Source of the DNA: Phlegmacium glaucopus
Lineage: Eukaryota; Basidiomycota; Agaricomycetes; Agaricales; Cortinariaceae
Reading direction: 5' to 3'
Length of the DNA stretch: 64,000 nt
NCBI GenBank assembly: GCA_015039465.1
Contig: MU130545.1
Location: 124,001 to 188,000 of the forward strand
The first letter of the stretch is position 1; each line of letters opens with the position of its first letter. The position numbers and the translations under genes were made by a program. This document shows positions 45,783-57,054 of this stretch, piece after piece. Below the pieces are notes generated by a model. That model ran no database searches. It had not been told where the DNA came from and saw only the letters and a program-made list of their open reading frames with translations.

Positions 45783-47093
45783 ATGCCCTTGCCCACTGAT
45801 CATCGTCACCTTGCAGCGGCTGCCGCTGTGTTTTTTGTGAATACCATTGTCGGTGCTGCTCAAACATTTAGTATGTCCTTCTATGACAAGACACCTTACC
45901 ACACTTCTGCCCTTAGTGGCCATGCCTGGGTGCAAGAGCTGGTCAATGGCCATCCAGAAAGGATCAAATGTGAACTAGGCATGAGACTACATGTCTTTCA
46001 AGCCCTTGTTGAAGCCTTACGTGCTGTTGGATTACAAGATACACGAAGCATTGTTTTGGAAGAACACTTGGCCATCTTTCTCTATACCTGTGTGACAGGT
46101 CTTTCAATACAGCACGTTGGAGAACGGTTTCAACATGCAAATGCCACCATATCCAAGTATGTCTTGAAACTTGAAAATTTTACAGCTGAACAACATCTCT
46201 TATTACAAGCATCTGTATAGGTCATTCTGCATGATTTTATATGCCCTCTCCTCACCTCCTTTCTATACTACCTATGTATGCCTTCCGACTATCCATGATG
46301 CTATCCCATCAGAAATCCTGTCAAACCCAAAATTCTTCCCTTTCTTTGAAGGTGCAATTGGTGCAATGGATGGGACCCATATCAACTGCTGTCCTTCATC
46401 TGAGGAGCGACACCTAGCACGTGATCGGAAGGGAGGAGTCTCTCAGAACACACTTGCCTGCTGTGGCTTTGATATGCGGTTTCAGTATATGATCAGTGGA
46501 TGGGATGGTTGTGCAGCAGATGCAAGCATGTATAATGATGCTCAACTTTCAGACCTCACCATCCCTGAAGGAAAGTACTACCTCGCAGATGCAGGGTTTG
46601 GGATGTGTGACTCTCTCTTGATTCCTTATCGTGGTGTTCGTTATCATTTGGCTGAGTGGGGGCGTGCTTCAGTCAGGTATGTTTTAATGTTTTTCTGAAA
46701 GCTGCAGCTCATGACATACATTCTAGACCAGCAAACAAGGAAGAATTATACAATCTTCAACATGCTTCTGCACGGAATGTAGTTGAAAGAATATTTGGTG
46801 TTCTCAAATGTCGTTTTGTCATTCTGACTCACCCACCAGAATATAGTATGGAGATTCAAGCCCGCATCCCACCAGCTCTTGCTGCAACACACAACTTCAT
46901 CTGTGACCATGATGCTGAGGAGATCTTGGACTTTAATGATCTGATTGATCCTCAAGCTGGCCTTTATGGTGTTCTTGGAAATGGGCCAGCACGGCGAGCT
47001 GAAGTTGTACGTGCCACCTCAAGGCGTGACCAGATTGCAAGTGCCATGTGGAGGAGTTATCAAGAGTTAACAAGGGGATTGGGATTAGAGTAG
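45783..47093 (+). CDS. Harbinger transposase (DDE_Tnp_4 type), 398 aa, three exons
   Basis: Cuts and pastes the surrounding element. Exons are 45783-46156, 46221-46676 and 46727-47093, together 1197 nt without a stop. The N-terminal part has the helix-turn-helix-like VGERFQHANATISK segment before intron 1. Catalytic motifs: GAIGAMDGTH (Asp near residue 175), GWDGCAADASMYND (Asp near 225) and RNVVERIFGVLKCRF (Glu). The length fits the family. Both introns are about 50-64 bp with GTATGT donors. No inactivating change seen, so it may be active. Partner protein on the opposite strand, 47125-49680. Confidence 0.93.
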
Positions 47094-47124
47094 ACAATTG
47101 ACAATTGTTTAATGATACAGTATT

Positions 47125-49680
47125 TTACGCATACCAATCATCCCCATCTTCATCAACCCCATCCTTGTCCTCCCTAATGTGCTTGGTGCGTGCCTGGACC
47201 CAAGCTTCACGAACTCCATCACGAGTCAGAGAAAGATATGCATCAGCAACACTAACATCTGATTGAAAGAGATCAATAAGAGCAACTATACATTCATCAG
47301 ACAGTGTAGTTTCAAGAGCTTGTGCACGTTGATGTAACTGCACAGAGGTTGTTGAGAAAAGGTGTATTTTCAAGATTATAAAAATCTCTACTCAAAACAA
47401 TAACTCAATCAATACTTTATACAATCTTAATAATGCAAGTTGGGTTTTCTAGAAAGTATAACCTTTCCAAGACTTTGAAATTCACTTCAACTAATACACA
47501 CAACAACAACAATAATTTGGATCAATTGAAGGATGATCAAACTTTTAAGTGGTTTTGCAATTTATGGCTTGCACCAACAATCAGTCAAAGAATTCCTAAG
47601 ACTTTACTGATTGATTTACAATTTGTGTACACAAAAGTCCAAGACTTTGTTACAACTTCAACACAATTGCATACACAAGAAGACTCAAACTTCTGCTATG
47701 ACTTTAACACAATTGCATACACAAGAAGCCCTCTTGCTTCTGCTATGACTTTAACACAACAACAACTTTTACAACAATTCAACAATTATTGCAACAAGTC
47801 AAACAACTCTGAGAAACTGATTTATTTTCAAGTCCACTACTCAAAGACAAGTGTTCTTGCTCAATGTCTAAGACAGTGAGCTGTACTAGGTTGCAAATGA
47901 GGGGGGGAAAGAAAGAATCCAATTTTCTGACTATTTACAAACCCTGGGAGGTATTTTATACATTTGAGATATTTAAAAATAGATAATGTCCAAAAATAGA
48001 TATACTGGTTCCTGGTACCCTTACTTTGGTTCTGGCACCATGTGCACTCATTGTTCCTGGAAACATAGGGGTTGTTCTATTTTTAGCCCCATGTTCCTAA
48101 TTTTAGGTAGTTTCCACCCCTCTTGGTGGGAACTGTGCCTATTGTGCCTGGAAACAATCTTTATGATTGTTCAGCACTCCCCCTATCCTTAATCATCATG
48201 ATTCCCACACAATCACATGGTTCCACTATCTTGGTTATTCTGCTTCCACTGTTGCTAGGGCACCAACTTCCCCTGAATATTTATTAATAATATTCTGTTG
48301 CTCCAAAATCACACCCCATGACATTTGCTAACCCAATATTGTTTATTTAACTTTTCCTGTGCCAAGTCTATAAGGATATTCATGGATTTATTGGTTTTAA
48401 TCCAGACATGCAATTTGTAGTGTAACAAATGATAGTCTATTGACCACACTTATTAACTATATGCATTTAAGTCACACAGTAATAGGTCTAATCAGCAGTT
48501 GTAGGGTAGACAACTCTGATTCCCTTGTTTATTATCAGTTGTATTAACCAGTTATTGGTGCATTAATTAATATTTATGGCTGAAATAATAGATAAAAATT
48601 GCAAAAACCATGCTTATGCAGATTTAAATCATATCAATGTTTCATAGCTCGCATCTTTCGAGAAGGTGTGGCCTCAACACCAGACTTTTTCACAGAAAAG
48701 GCATCACGGAAAGCATCTGTGAAATCATCCAACCTGTCATTCATACCATGCAAGGCGACAGCACCAGAAGGTCTTGGTTCCCGGTGATCAGACCCACGAG
48801 AACACTTGACCAACACCACACCATCATCAGGAAGTATGGACCGCTTCCACTTGGCTGAGAGTGCTGGTGTTTGCACAACATCAGCACCACTTTGCTCATG
48901 TTCGGCCACATTGACTGTAACAGCGGCAGTAGCAACAATCACAGCAGCAGTCGTAGCAGCAGCATTCGGAGTGGTTGGAGCTGTGTTTCGAACATCCGGT
49001 GGTGGAGTTGCAGACTAGTAATAAGTCAGAAAAAGAACTCAAATAAATATAGAGACAGAATGTACCCAATGTGAGAACGGATGATCTTCATCTTCGTCGC
49101 TGGCATGAAAATTCACATCAGGCAGTTGTGGCTGAGTGCCCGAAGATGCATGATACACATTTGCACCACGGGGAGTATTCGGCACCAGGGGCTGGACCTT
49201 CTCATACCATGTCCATCCCTTGTTGCGAAAGGGAGCACTGCCCTTGTGTTTCTGATGAGATGGGATATGTCAACATGAATTTTCGAAGATAAATACAGAA
49301 AATACCTTTTCGTAGGCGGCCCAGACCTCTGCAGTAGTCTCATCTATGTCAGCACCTCTCTCGTCATCCCACTTGAATCCCGACTGAGCCTTGATGTCAG
49401 CCACAATGTTATATGTCTCCTTCAGCTGTATGGATCAATCAGCCTTGATTCCGAAGGAAACAGCAGCCTGAGGATGTCATACCTTTCCCCATTTACTCTT
49501 GCAGCTACCTGATGTCTTTTTCATGCCTTTGGTTGGTGGGATTGCGTTGACAGCCGTGGCAGCTTCAGTCCAGATGCTCCCTTTAAAACCAATGCCATCA
49601 CCAGCAGTGGACTTTTTCGCAAGAAGAAAGGTGACAAGGGTGTTGATATCGTCATCGGACCAGTGCGCCTGAGAAGACAT
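47125..49680 (-). CDS. Harbinger Myb/SANT-like partner protein, interrupted
   Basis: Second gene of the element; such proteins bind the transposon ends and help the transposase enter the nucleus. Exons in order: 49483-49680 (HWSDDDINTLVTFLLAKK, start of the SANT-like fold, ending SCKSKWGK), 49306-49425 (LKETYNIVADIKAQSGFKWD), 49066-49251 (KHKGSAPFRNKGWTWYEKVQ), then from 49014 a Thr/Ala-rich part running to PSRKMRAMKH near 48634. The C-terminus (QRAQALETTLSDECIVALID, LFQSDVSVADAYLSL) is at 47125-47350. Between them lies about 1.3 kb of AT-rich DNA with no donor site at the expected place, so I think an insertion splits the gene. Unless that part is spliced out, the product loses its tail. Confidence 0.78.
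47351..48633. mobile_element. AT-rich insertion inside the Harbinger element
   Basis: About 1.28 kb of AT-rich DNA, unlike the rest of the element, separates the two ends of the SANT-like gene. It holds a 60-bp tandem duplication (47640-47760, 'tttaacacaattgcatacac') and CAACAA-rich runs. An LTR or other insertion is possible, but I could not find a clean target duplication. The plus frame at 47433-47879 is low-complexity and not accepted. Confidence 0.5.
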
Positions 49681-49858
49681 GGCAGTAGAAGCAGGTAAAT
49701 GGACGCACTAACGGAGGCTGAAGTGCGAATTGAGTGCGAGACGGAGTGCGACTTGAGCGCGATATTTGGCTGACCAACCGGTCACAACTAATGTCACACT
49801 GAACTTCATCAAATATCTGGACTGGACCCGAAACTGATCCGTACTGAACAGGCTCTTA

Positions 49859-51960
49859 GATCTTGGATGCTGTCACGAAATAGGTACATAATGGACCCAA
49901 GAGCGGGTTAGTCATCCGGTGGCTTCTCAAGCCAAGATGTGATGTAAGTAAATGCGTCCGGTCTGCGGGCGTTGCCATGCAGTTGAGTTTTGTGGACAAG
50001 TTATCACTTGCTTCGGGTCCCGTCTGCACAAAACATGCTTGACCCATCAGCCAAGACAACGATGATCGACCCAGGCCTTGTTGTAGACAATCGAACAGTT
50101 CGACAACGGATTACTAGGCTACACAAAACAGTATTAGGTCTGTAAGTTCGTTTTCAGTCCACTTTTTTCGGTGAAGGCTATAGACGCAAACATCGACGAC
50201 AGGTGTCACGTATATTTTGACTTCTGAAAGAGGTATGAGACTGAGAGTCCTCATCGTATCTGGTGCGATCACAGTTCATATTTTGCTCTCTTCCCTTTTA
50301 CTGACTTTTTACTTTCACTGAAGGAAGCTTAAACCTCAAGACGTCCTAGTTCTAGAGTATATGTCCTCGACGAAGTCATCCGCGACGTTCCTCCACCAGA
50401 AATAGAAACTCCAGCTGTCCAAATTGAAGCTCCCTGGGCCGACGAATCATGTGAAACTTCTGCACCGTTGTTGACTCTCTTGTTTAATCAGTAAAACAGA
50501 TAATCAACCATTAGCAGAGGAGATTGTGGATGATAAACTTCATAGGGTCCGACATAGCTTGAACATGGAGATATCATTGAGGCTGGAGCTACGGTTGCTT
50601 GGAATGATGGCGTAGACTCTTCTCGTATGTGCAGATCCTACTTTCTTCATCCATTCATTCATACCTCCCATATCAGCGGATCTCCTCATCCTTGGTTGCA
50701 CTCATATCTACATGCTCGACGGCGTCGTTGAAACGAAGAAGGCCAGGTCATTGATGCACATGATGTCCCAAAACGCTTGCGCTTCATTCCTGGACGCATT
50801 GTTGGATTGGTGGTCCACAACGGGCCCGACGATGGCAAGTCTGGATCGAACCTCAAGGAAGACGCAATGACGAACCAAATTTCGTAGGGCTCATGACCAA
50901 ATCGTGACCTACAGCGCAATTACGGTGATAAAAGGTTTTTGTTCCGCAATGTCGCGTAAGTATATCCTTAAGACATAAGTTCGTACCTTTCGCTAATGCC
51001 TCTCATCGTGAACTGGCTTCAGAAATGGTCATGTCGCCAGGTACAATATGTCAACCCCAACGGACTCCTTTATGCATACTGGGGTTCTATAATGTTATCT
51101 GGCTTTCGATTTGATCAACTTCCAACCACAACGAGGAAAAAATGGCAGGCTGGGAACTCAGCAATATCAATATGGCCGCTAACCCAAGCTTGGGTTTCAC
51201 GTGATTACACGTCATCAATTCCTTATCGAGAGTGAGGATTCCACAAACTGTCGTCGTTTGTGACTTATGTCCAACTTTTTACCAGCCTCACGAAGCCCAT
51301 AGGTGCTCTCACTCCTGCACGACGTCAAGCTGCTGAGACAAGATATACAAACCTCGGAAGTGTTGACGAAAAGCCTTTCCATTATGGAATACATTTCCAC
51401 TCTTCAGTGATCGCTTAATTCGTCTCGCCTCCTTCACCAATATGTTCAAGACCCGATATTTGCCAGATCGGCTCTTCAGGTGTGATAGGTCTCCTGGAGC
51501 TTGGAATACAGTTCTAAAAAGCCCTTGCCCGAGTGACTTATCATGAGCATATAATTGCAGCTCAAGATGTGAGAGGAGACGTTCGAGAATTGATTCCAGA
51601 ATTCTTTAGATGCCCTGAGTAAGAAATGAAAGTTTCGTCCTATTATTTTACGCAGCTGACTCGACTAGGTTTTTTTGGAGAATTCAGCCAACCACGATTT
51701 CGAAGTTATGCAACATACTGGGGAATGTAACTTTTTCTGGTACGAACGCTACAGCCTATGCCGCAGAGAATCTCTACCACTTCCTCACTAACATGCCCGT
51801 GCAACAGCCAATGCGACACGATTCATGATATTAAACTTCCTCCTTGTGCCGGCGCTATTCTGAATGGACAATCAAAAGTTTGAGTTCCGCGCAGCATCAT
51901 GCATCATTAATGCATCATTGGTCATGCCCCCACCCGACATCGTTCAATTCTGGGTATACG
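49859..51960 (+). pseudogene. BEACH-domain protein gene fragment, copy 5
   Basis: It starts right after the Harbinger target duplication. Pieces: [15 protein letters not shown] part near 50040, EVIRDVPPPEIETPAVQIEA near 50370, [19 protein letters not shown] near 50700 and [20 protein letters not shown] near 50775, then the BEACH domain with AWVSRDYTSSIPY near 51190, [20 protein letters not shown] near 51280, [13 protein letters not shown] near 51368 and DVRGDVRELIPEFF near 51565. It preserves the BEACH core better than copy 3 but contains stops and shifts. Confidence 0.8.
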
Positions 51961-52162
51961 TCCCCTTCATTCTGACCAGGCCGCGTCCTATCAAAATTAC
52001 CGATTCTAAGAGTAGGTAAAATCGCCCTCTCTCCAACAACCGATGAGCCTATCAAAGGCCCATCGAAAAGTCCGGAAAGTAGGAGTGGCTGAACTAAGGT
52101 CCGGCGTGACATGAAGCTAGTGCAACAGATATATGTGGAGCGCTGATCCACGATCCCCATCC

Positions 52163-52798
52163 GTTCACACCCTGAAGGCATGCCGTGGATTACAGCTAAA
52201 TGCAAAACCCTAGACAGTTTTTGAATTTTTTGGTTGTGCGCCCGTGTTTGTGTGAACATCTGCTTTTGGTAGCAATGACGCAAGCTGTGAAGTCAGGTCA
52301 CTAGAAAAGAACCCTTCGAGCTCCCTCCATCGCTTGTACACCGTGCATTGAGTTGAATCCACCGTTACTACTCTTGCAGCTTCTGCGCTTTTGGAATATA
52401 GCGACAGTTGCCCATAACAGCCTCAACTACAAGAGTCTCTGTTACTGGTGGAGCAGCACCCCCACCAATGCTCCACAGACACCCCGACTCATTGCCAAAA
52501 AGAGTGGCACTGCGACGTCGCAAAGCATGACTTCCTGACCGAAAGCAGTTGTTTATATAAACACGGGCACACAAGCAAAAATTTCAAAAAACTGTCTAGG
52601 GTTTTGCATTTAGCTGTAAAGGCGTGCTTCCCACCGAGGTAAAGCGGTAGTAGAGGATTGAATTAATCCCTGATGCTGGGGTTTGGGTCGCTCCTGATCC
52701 TGACTCCAGGCAAAAACCAATTTGGTAGTTTTGGCCAAACGTCTTTATCTCGTCGCTGATCTTTACCGGTTTTTAGATCAGTTGATATAAAATAAATT
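52163..52798 (+). pseudogene. FOL3 3' fragment F3, split by a miniature transposon
   Basis: The left 30 bases match the FOL3 'ctgaagg.atgccgtggatt' part. A 424-bp element then intervenes and FOL3 resumes at 52617 with 'taaaggcgtgcttcccaccg', ending with 'cagttgatataaa'. A further internal deletion removes the KVE...KRRKSDEEG part. It joins directly to family X copy X9. Confidence 0.9.
52193..52616. mobile_element. Miniature inverted-repeat transposon, TA-flanked, copy 2
   Basis: Both ends read inward CAGCTAAATGCAAAACCCTA and the inverted match extends about 60 bases. The intact FOL3 gives the empty site ('ccgtggattaaaggcg'), which shows that a TA was duplicated. Same family as 11054-11478. 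No coding capacity. Confidence 0.95.
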
Positions 52799-53220
52799 GA
52801 TGACGAGATATTCGAATGTGTGAACCACGGAGCGGGGGGATATGAATATTCGACATCGTTGGATGAGGAAGTTGACTGTTGATTTGGATTGAAATGACAT
52901 TTGAGTGCATTACACATGTGTTCAAATGAGTACTTACCGTGCGACGCCCTCCTGGTGTCTGATGAGGTATATTATCTGTTCGACATAGTACTTTGAATGT
53001 CATGTTTATGAGAAAATATAAAGCTTACCTGAAGGACCTGGGATACCTGCAAGCGGCGTACGTGGCTCAACGAGAGTTGGATCTAAATGTGATAGCTTAT
53101 ATCAGTTGTTTTTCAGAGGGAGAAGCAGGAGCTGATATTTGCCGTCGTCCGACTGTGGTCTGACTGGGAAACGTCGCTGTTAATTGTTGTGTAGTTGTTA
53201 AATAAAGAGAATGTTAGCAT
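52799..53220 (-). pseudogene. Family X member X9, degenerate
   Basis: Exon 1 keeps its ATG (53220) but has lost its middle. Exons 2 and 3 are recognisable. Exon 4 is cut after FTHSNISS and fused to antisense FOL3 sequence, so the conserved C-terminus is gone. The resulting open frame (52663-52917) is chimeric and unlikely to be functional. Confidence 0.75.
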
Positions 53221-53624
53221 GTGGGGGAATTGGAGGTTCAGGCCTCGCTTTTGATACTTAAATCACGGCTAACAATAGTATTACGAAATCGCCATTGAAC
53301 CTTGGGGCAATTTGCACATGCCAGGTTGCACATGCCAATTGATTATTGATGGACAATTGACTGTCGCCGGAGTGCGAGACCTGGAAGTTCCGGAACGTGG
53401 GACATGCTCTGACATGCTCAGGGCCTTTGCGGCCCATCTTGTGTGAATGTTGATCTGATATTCTCGCGACAGCACAGGCTAATATCCGTGTGTCAGCAGG
53501 TTGACCTTGCCCTGATGTTTGGCCAGGGTCGAGTAGTCCACCCATGCTGGCAAGTCGTGATGTATCTTCAAAAGTCCGAAGATTACACGACTTTCTAGCA
53601 TGGGTTTGGGGGCGTGGTAAAAAA

Positions 53625-54057
53625 AGGACTACGGAGAGGGAGAGTATGAATGTTCGACATTGTTGGATGGGGAACTTGACTGTTGATTATAATTGAAATA
53701 AAATTTTGAGTACATTACGCGTGCGTCCGAATGAGCGCTTACTGTGCGAAGCGCTCCTGGTGCCTGATGAGGTATGATATCTGTTGGACCATAGTACTGT
53801 GAATGTCACGTTAATGGGAACCATTAAAATATAAAACTTACCCGAAGGATCTCGGCTATCTTCGAGCGGAGTACGTGGTTTGGATCTAGATATGATAGTT
53901 GATGTCAGCTAGTTTATAGAGGCAGGAGCAAGAGCTGATTTTACAGAGAGGTGTCGGTGGAGGTTGGCTACTAGTATCTGTGTTGAACGAGTCTATATTT
54001 GTCGTCGTCTGACTGTGGAATTGTTGTGTGGTTGTTAAATAATGAGAATGTTAGCAT
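53625..54057 (-). pseudogene. Family X member X10, degenerate
   Basis: Recognisable exon 1 start (ATG 54057), exon 2 and the start of exon 4, but with internal deletions and no C-terminus. The 3' side changes to unrelated sequence at about 53625. Not functional. Confidence 0.7.
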
Positions 54058-54319
54058 GTAGGAGGGGATAGTAAAAGCTGAGTTGGAGGAGGTGCAGGGC
54101 CTGGCTTACGAGATTGACTCAAATCAGGCGCTTGAAACGAGAAATATTCAACGTTCAACGTTCACCTCGTGTCTTATTTCATGATGAGATATAGGATTCA
54201 CGTAGAGTCGTTTCCGGGGATCGCTGGGAGACCCAGAGACGGTCTAAAACATGAAATTTGAAAAGTATCATGGCGATTTGTCCCCATTTGGGATGCGCAT
54301 TTGAGGAGGAGCAGTTAGT

Positions 54320-54757
54320 ATGATGCAGCTGTTACCGTTGTACAGGAATGCAGAGCCGCGGGAGAAGATCCACAGGCTGCTTAGTCAGCTGAACACGCTA
54401 TGTTTTGAACCAGATCCGATCGGAAGTCTAATTGCTCTTATCATGGACGACTCCTTCCAGTTCATCATAGAATCTCCTCAACATAGTCAAAGTCATAAGA
54501 AACATCCACGCCTTGTCACTTCCTGTGGTAATTGGTATATCCACCTAGTTTGCTCACTCCAATTCAGTCGTTCAGAGATAAAGTGTCTTCGGCCATCTGC
54601 GGAGAGAAAATGCGAAGCTTGTCCGCAAAGATCCCCTGTCATTTTCGTGACAGGTGAACGCAGTAGAGCGATAACTGGACCAAATTCAGGTTTATATGCC
54701 ACCCAATTGAGGTGTGCTCTCTTCAAACCCATGGTAGTTTATCTATATTGCACCTAA
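54320..54757 (+). CDS. Hypothetical open frame, 145 aa, doubtful
   Basis: Plus-strand frame between X10 and X11. The first half (MMQLLPLYRNAEPREKIHRL, then LNTLCFEPDPIGSLIALIMD) looks protein-like; the second half has unremarkable composition and runs into the 3' flank of X11. No recognised domain. It could be a gene fragment brought in with a duplication. Confidence 0.22.
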   Translation: MMQLLPLYRNAEPREKIHRLLSQLNTLCFEPDPIGSLIALIMDDSFQFIIESPQHSQSHKKHPRLVTSCGNWYIHLVCSLQFSRSEIKCLRPSAERKCEACPQRSPVIFVTGERSRAITGPNSGLYATQLRCALFKPMVVYLYCT

Positions 54758-54771
54758 ACGTCCATCTCGAG

Positions 54772-55403
54772 CTACAAATCTTTCATACAAACGTAACCAA
54801 GCAATCTACGAGACCAGCCTGTTATTTTGTGAGAAATATATTGACGCAAATCTTTTGCGACGGGAGTGGTAGTAGCGTTCCTCGTTATGCTGAGGTCATC
54901 CAATGAATCTGACGAACTATTCGAATGTGTGAACCGCGGAGAGGGAGGATATGAATATTCGACATCGTTGGATGGGGATGTTGACTGTTGAAATAAAATT
55001 TGAGCATATTACGCGTGTGTTGTTTGAATGAACGCTTACCGTGCGACGCCCTCCTGCTGTCTGATGATGTATATTATCTGTTCGACCATAGTACTGTGAG
55101 TGTCATGTTTATGGGAACCATTAAAATATAAAGCTTACTTGAAGGACCTGGGCTATCTGGAGGCGGAGTACGTGGTTCGGTGAGAGTTGTATCTAAATGT
55201 GATAGCTTATATCAGTTGTTTTTTAGAGGCAGGAGCAAGAGGTGACTTTTACCGTGACGGAAAGCCCGAGTTAGAGGTTGGCTGCTATGGGTGGTTTCAG
55301 TGGTGTTGAATGAGTCTACATCGGTCGTCGTCCGACTGTGATCTGACTTGGAAACGTCGCCGTTAATTATTGTGTAGTTGTTAAATAAACAGAGTGTTAG
55401 CAT
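54772..55403 (-). CDS. Family X member X11, 151 aa, four exons, intact
   Basis: Exons of 151, 54, 38 and 213 nt, open from ATG at 55403 to a TAG stop at 54772, the third kind of stop codon used at this position in the family. Exon 1 has gained two codons. The intron 3 acceptor is TTTCAACAG. Landmarks are NNYTIINGDVSKSDHSRTTT and GWSRRLLGYVCMKDL. Function unknown. Confidence 0.74.
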
Positions 55404-55699
55404 GTAGTGGATAGTGAAAGCTGAGTTGGAGATGGATTTCTCTGACAACCCAGGCCTCGCTCTTGAGACTCCCTTATTATCACGGCTAAAAATAGGTATC
55501 CAAGACCAACTCGAGTCTTTGACAGTGGCGTAATTTCAACTCCATCGATTGAAGTTATCTAAGCTCCTATCCAGTTCATGGGTACCGCCGGAAGAAGAGC
55601 GATACACATGATAACAGAAAAGAATAAATCTATAAGTAAGTTCACATGTCGCCGAAATTTGTCATCGGTCCAAGTCGGTCCGAATATGATCTGAAAAGT

Positions 55700-55805
55700 A
55701 AACGTCTCAAATGACTTGTCATGTACTTGCTAAATGTAGGGGATAGTAAAAGCTGAGTTGGAGATGGATTAACTTATCTGACACCCGGCCTCGCTCTTGA
55801 GACTT
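55700..55805. repeat. Family X promoter-side remnant
   Basis: Only the start-codon side of a family X unit survives ('atgtaggggatagtaaaagc', 'gcctcgctcttgagac'). No coding sequence. Confidence 0.65.
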
Positions 55806-56660
55806 CCTTATACCACTGCTACTGTACCAACAACTTCAAGCTCCGTTTGAGTCTTTGACAGCGGCGTAATTTGTAATCGTCGACAATTATCCAAACCTGT
55901 AGCCAGTTCCACTGTACCGCCGGCAGAAGCTTGAGATAAGCTTGAGATAAGATAGAAGTTGTTGTCACTGCCGCGAGCATTCCTGTGAAGTTTGACGTTT
56001 TACAGATAAATAGAACATACACGTACATATTTTGTAATGTGAATAAAACCCTTCTGGGTGCTTTTATGACCATTTGCAAAGCAATGGCCACACAGAAGCC
56101 GCACCAGAGGGCCCGGCTTACCATACATCCACCAATGTTGTAGTCAATCCTCCCCTCCAAAAGTGAAATCTCATGCCAAGCAAAAGTCTTCCTTTGAAAG
56201 CGGTGACCGGACACCGCCCCGAAGAACCATCCCTAAGCGCACGAAAGGCTCTCTCATACCTGCATGTGACCCTCATGATAGCTCGAGTCCAATTACATTA
56301 TTCCACCGGGAACCGCGGAAATCGCATGATAAAAGTGGGATTATGAATTCATATTTGAGTTCCGAGCTGTTCCGAGAAGGTCGTACAGGTGAGAAATGTG
56401 GGAGCGCCCGGCTTTAGTGATCAGCTCGCTGATTGCTGTGGCGCTGGCTTTGGGCAGCTCTGAGGTAAGCCAACTATGTACACTGCCCAAAGTAATCCAA
56501 TTACTGTTGCCTTTTCCTCAACATCGCTTCCCATCCAGTTGTGTGCCAATATGCTTTGGAGTGTGGTAGTATGAGTGGAGTGCACAGAAGGGTCCCCATA
56601 ACTGAAAAGATGACGAACGTTGCCAAACCAGAGGGGTATTTTGCGCTTTTTCCAGCCTCC
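55806..56660. repeat. Repeat D, copy 1 (partner about 58690-60680)
   Basis: Shared landmarks in the same order: 'ccttctgggtgctt', 'gcaatggccaca', 'ccgaagaaccat', 'ccgggaacc', 'gctcgctgatt' and 'atgagt.gagtgcacag'. Both copies lie between family X copies and FOL3 pieces, so D belongs to the right half of the array. The open minus frame 55819-56214 is not kept in the partner. Confidence 0.65.
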
Positions 56661-56684
56661 TAGGTCCTGCTTCGAGGTTGATAA

Positions 56685-56838
56685 GGGTTGATACTTATGT
56701 TGAGGAGGATTGGAGATGGGGATCCCACCAACAAATCTTGCTCACAAGAAATTAATTAATTAAGATTTGTCAGTGGAATCATGTAATCACTTTCCCATCC
56801 CTAATTTACCTCGTCCTCCTCAACATAAGTATCAACCC
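56685..56838. mobile_element. Small inverted-repeat element, 154 bp
   Basis: The ends GGGTTGATACTTATGTTGAG and its inverted copy face each other about 100 bases apart, with inverted similarity over about 25 bases. It could be a miniature transposon or a hairpin-forming repeat. I found no clear target duplication and no second copy in the window. Confidence 0.6.
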
Positions 56839-57054
56839 CGAAGTAGGGCTGGGGAGGAGGCCGTTTTTTTTTCGGTGGTTCAACCTTCAAATATTACTAT
56901 CATTCCCAAGCTAGAGGTGCCATTGGAGCCATAGGAGGGAAAAGCTATTCGACGCAGCTGTTTTTGGTAATTACAAAACGGCTCTAGCCGTGCCAGCCAA
57001 CTTCACGGCCCGGCCCTGAGTTGAGCACGCTCCTCCAGATTTCTCGAGATCTGA

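Larger units (their letters stand above)
45697..49855 (+). mobile_element. PIF/Harbinger DNA transposon, 4.16 kb
   Basis: Both ends start GAGCCTGTTCAGTACGGATC inward and the inverted match extends over about 60 bases with one or two changes. Each end is flanked by TTA (45694-45696 and 49856-49858), the classic Harbinger target duplication. It carries the two expected genes in convergent order: a DDE transposase (+) and a Myb/SANT-like protein (-). Near-identical ends and an open transposase point to recent insertion. Confidence 0.95.

Noticed and set aside
47433..47879. 148-residue Asn/Gln/Thr-rich frame
   Set aside because: Low-complexity AT-rich DNA with a tandem duplication inside a transposon; no splice or domain evidence.
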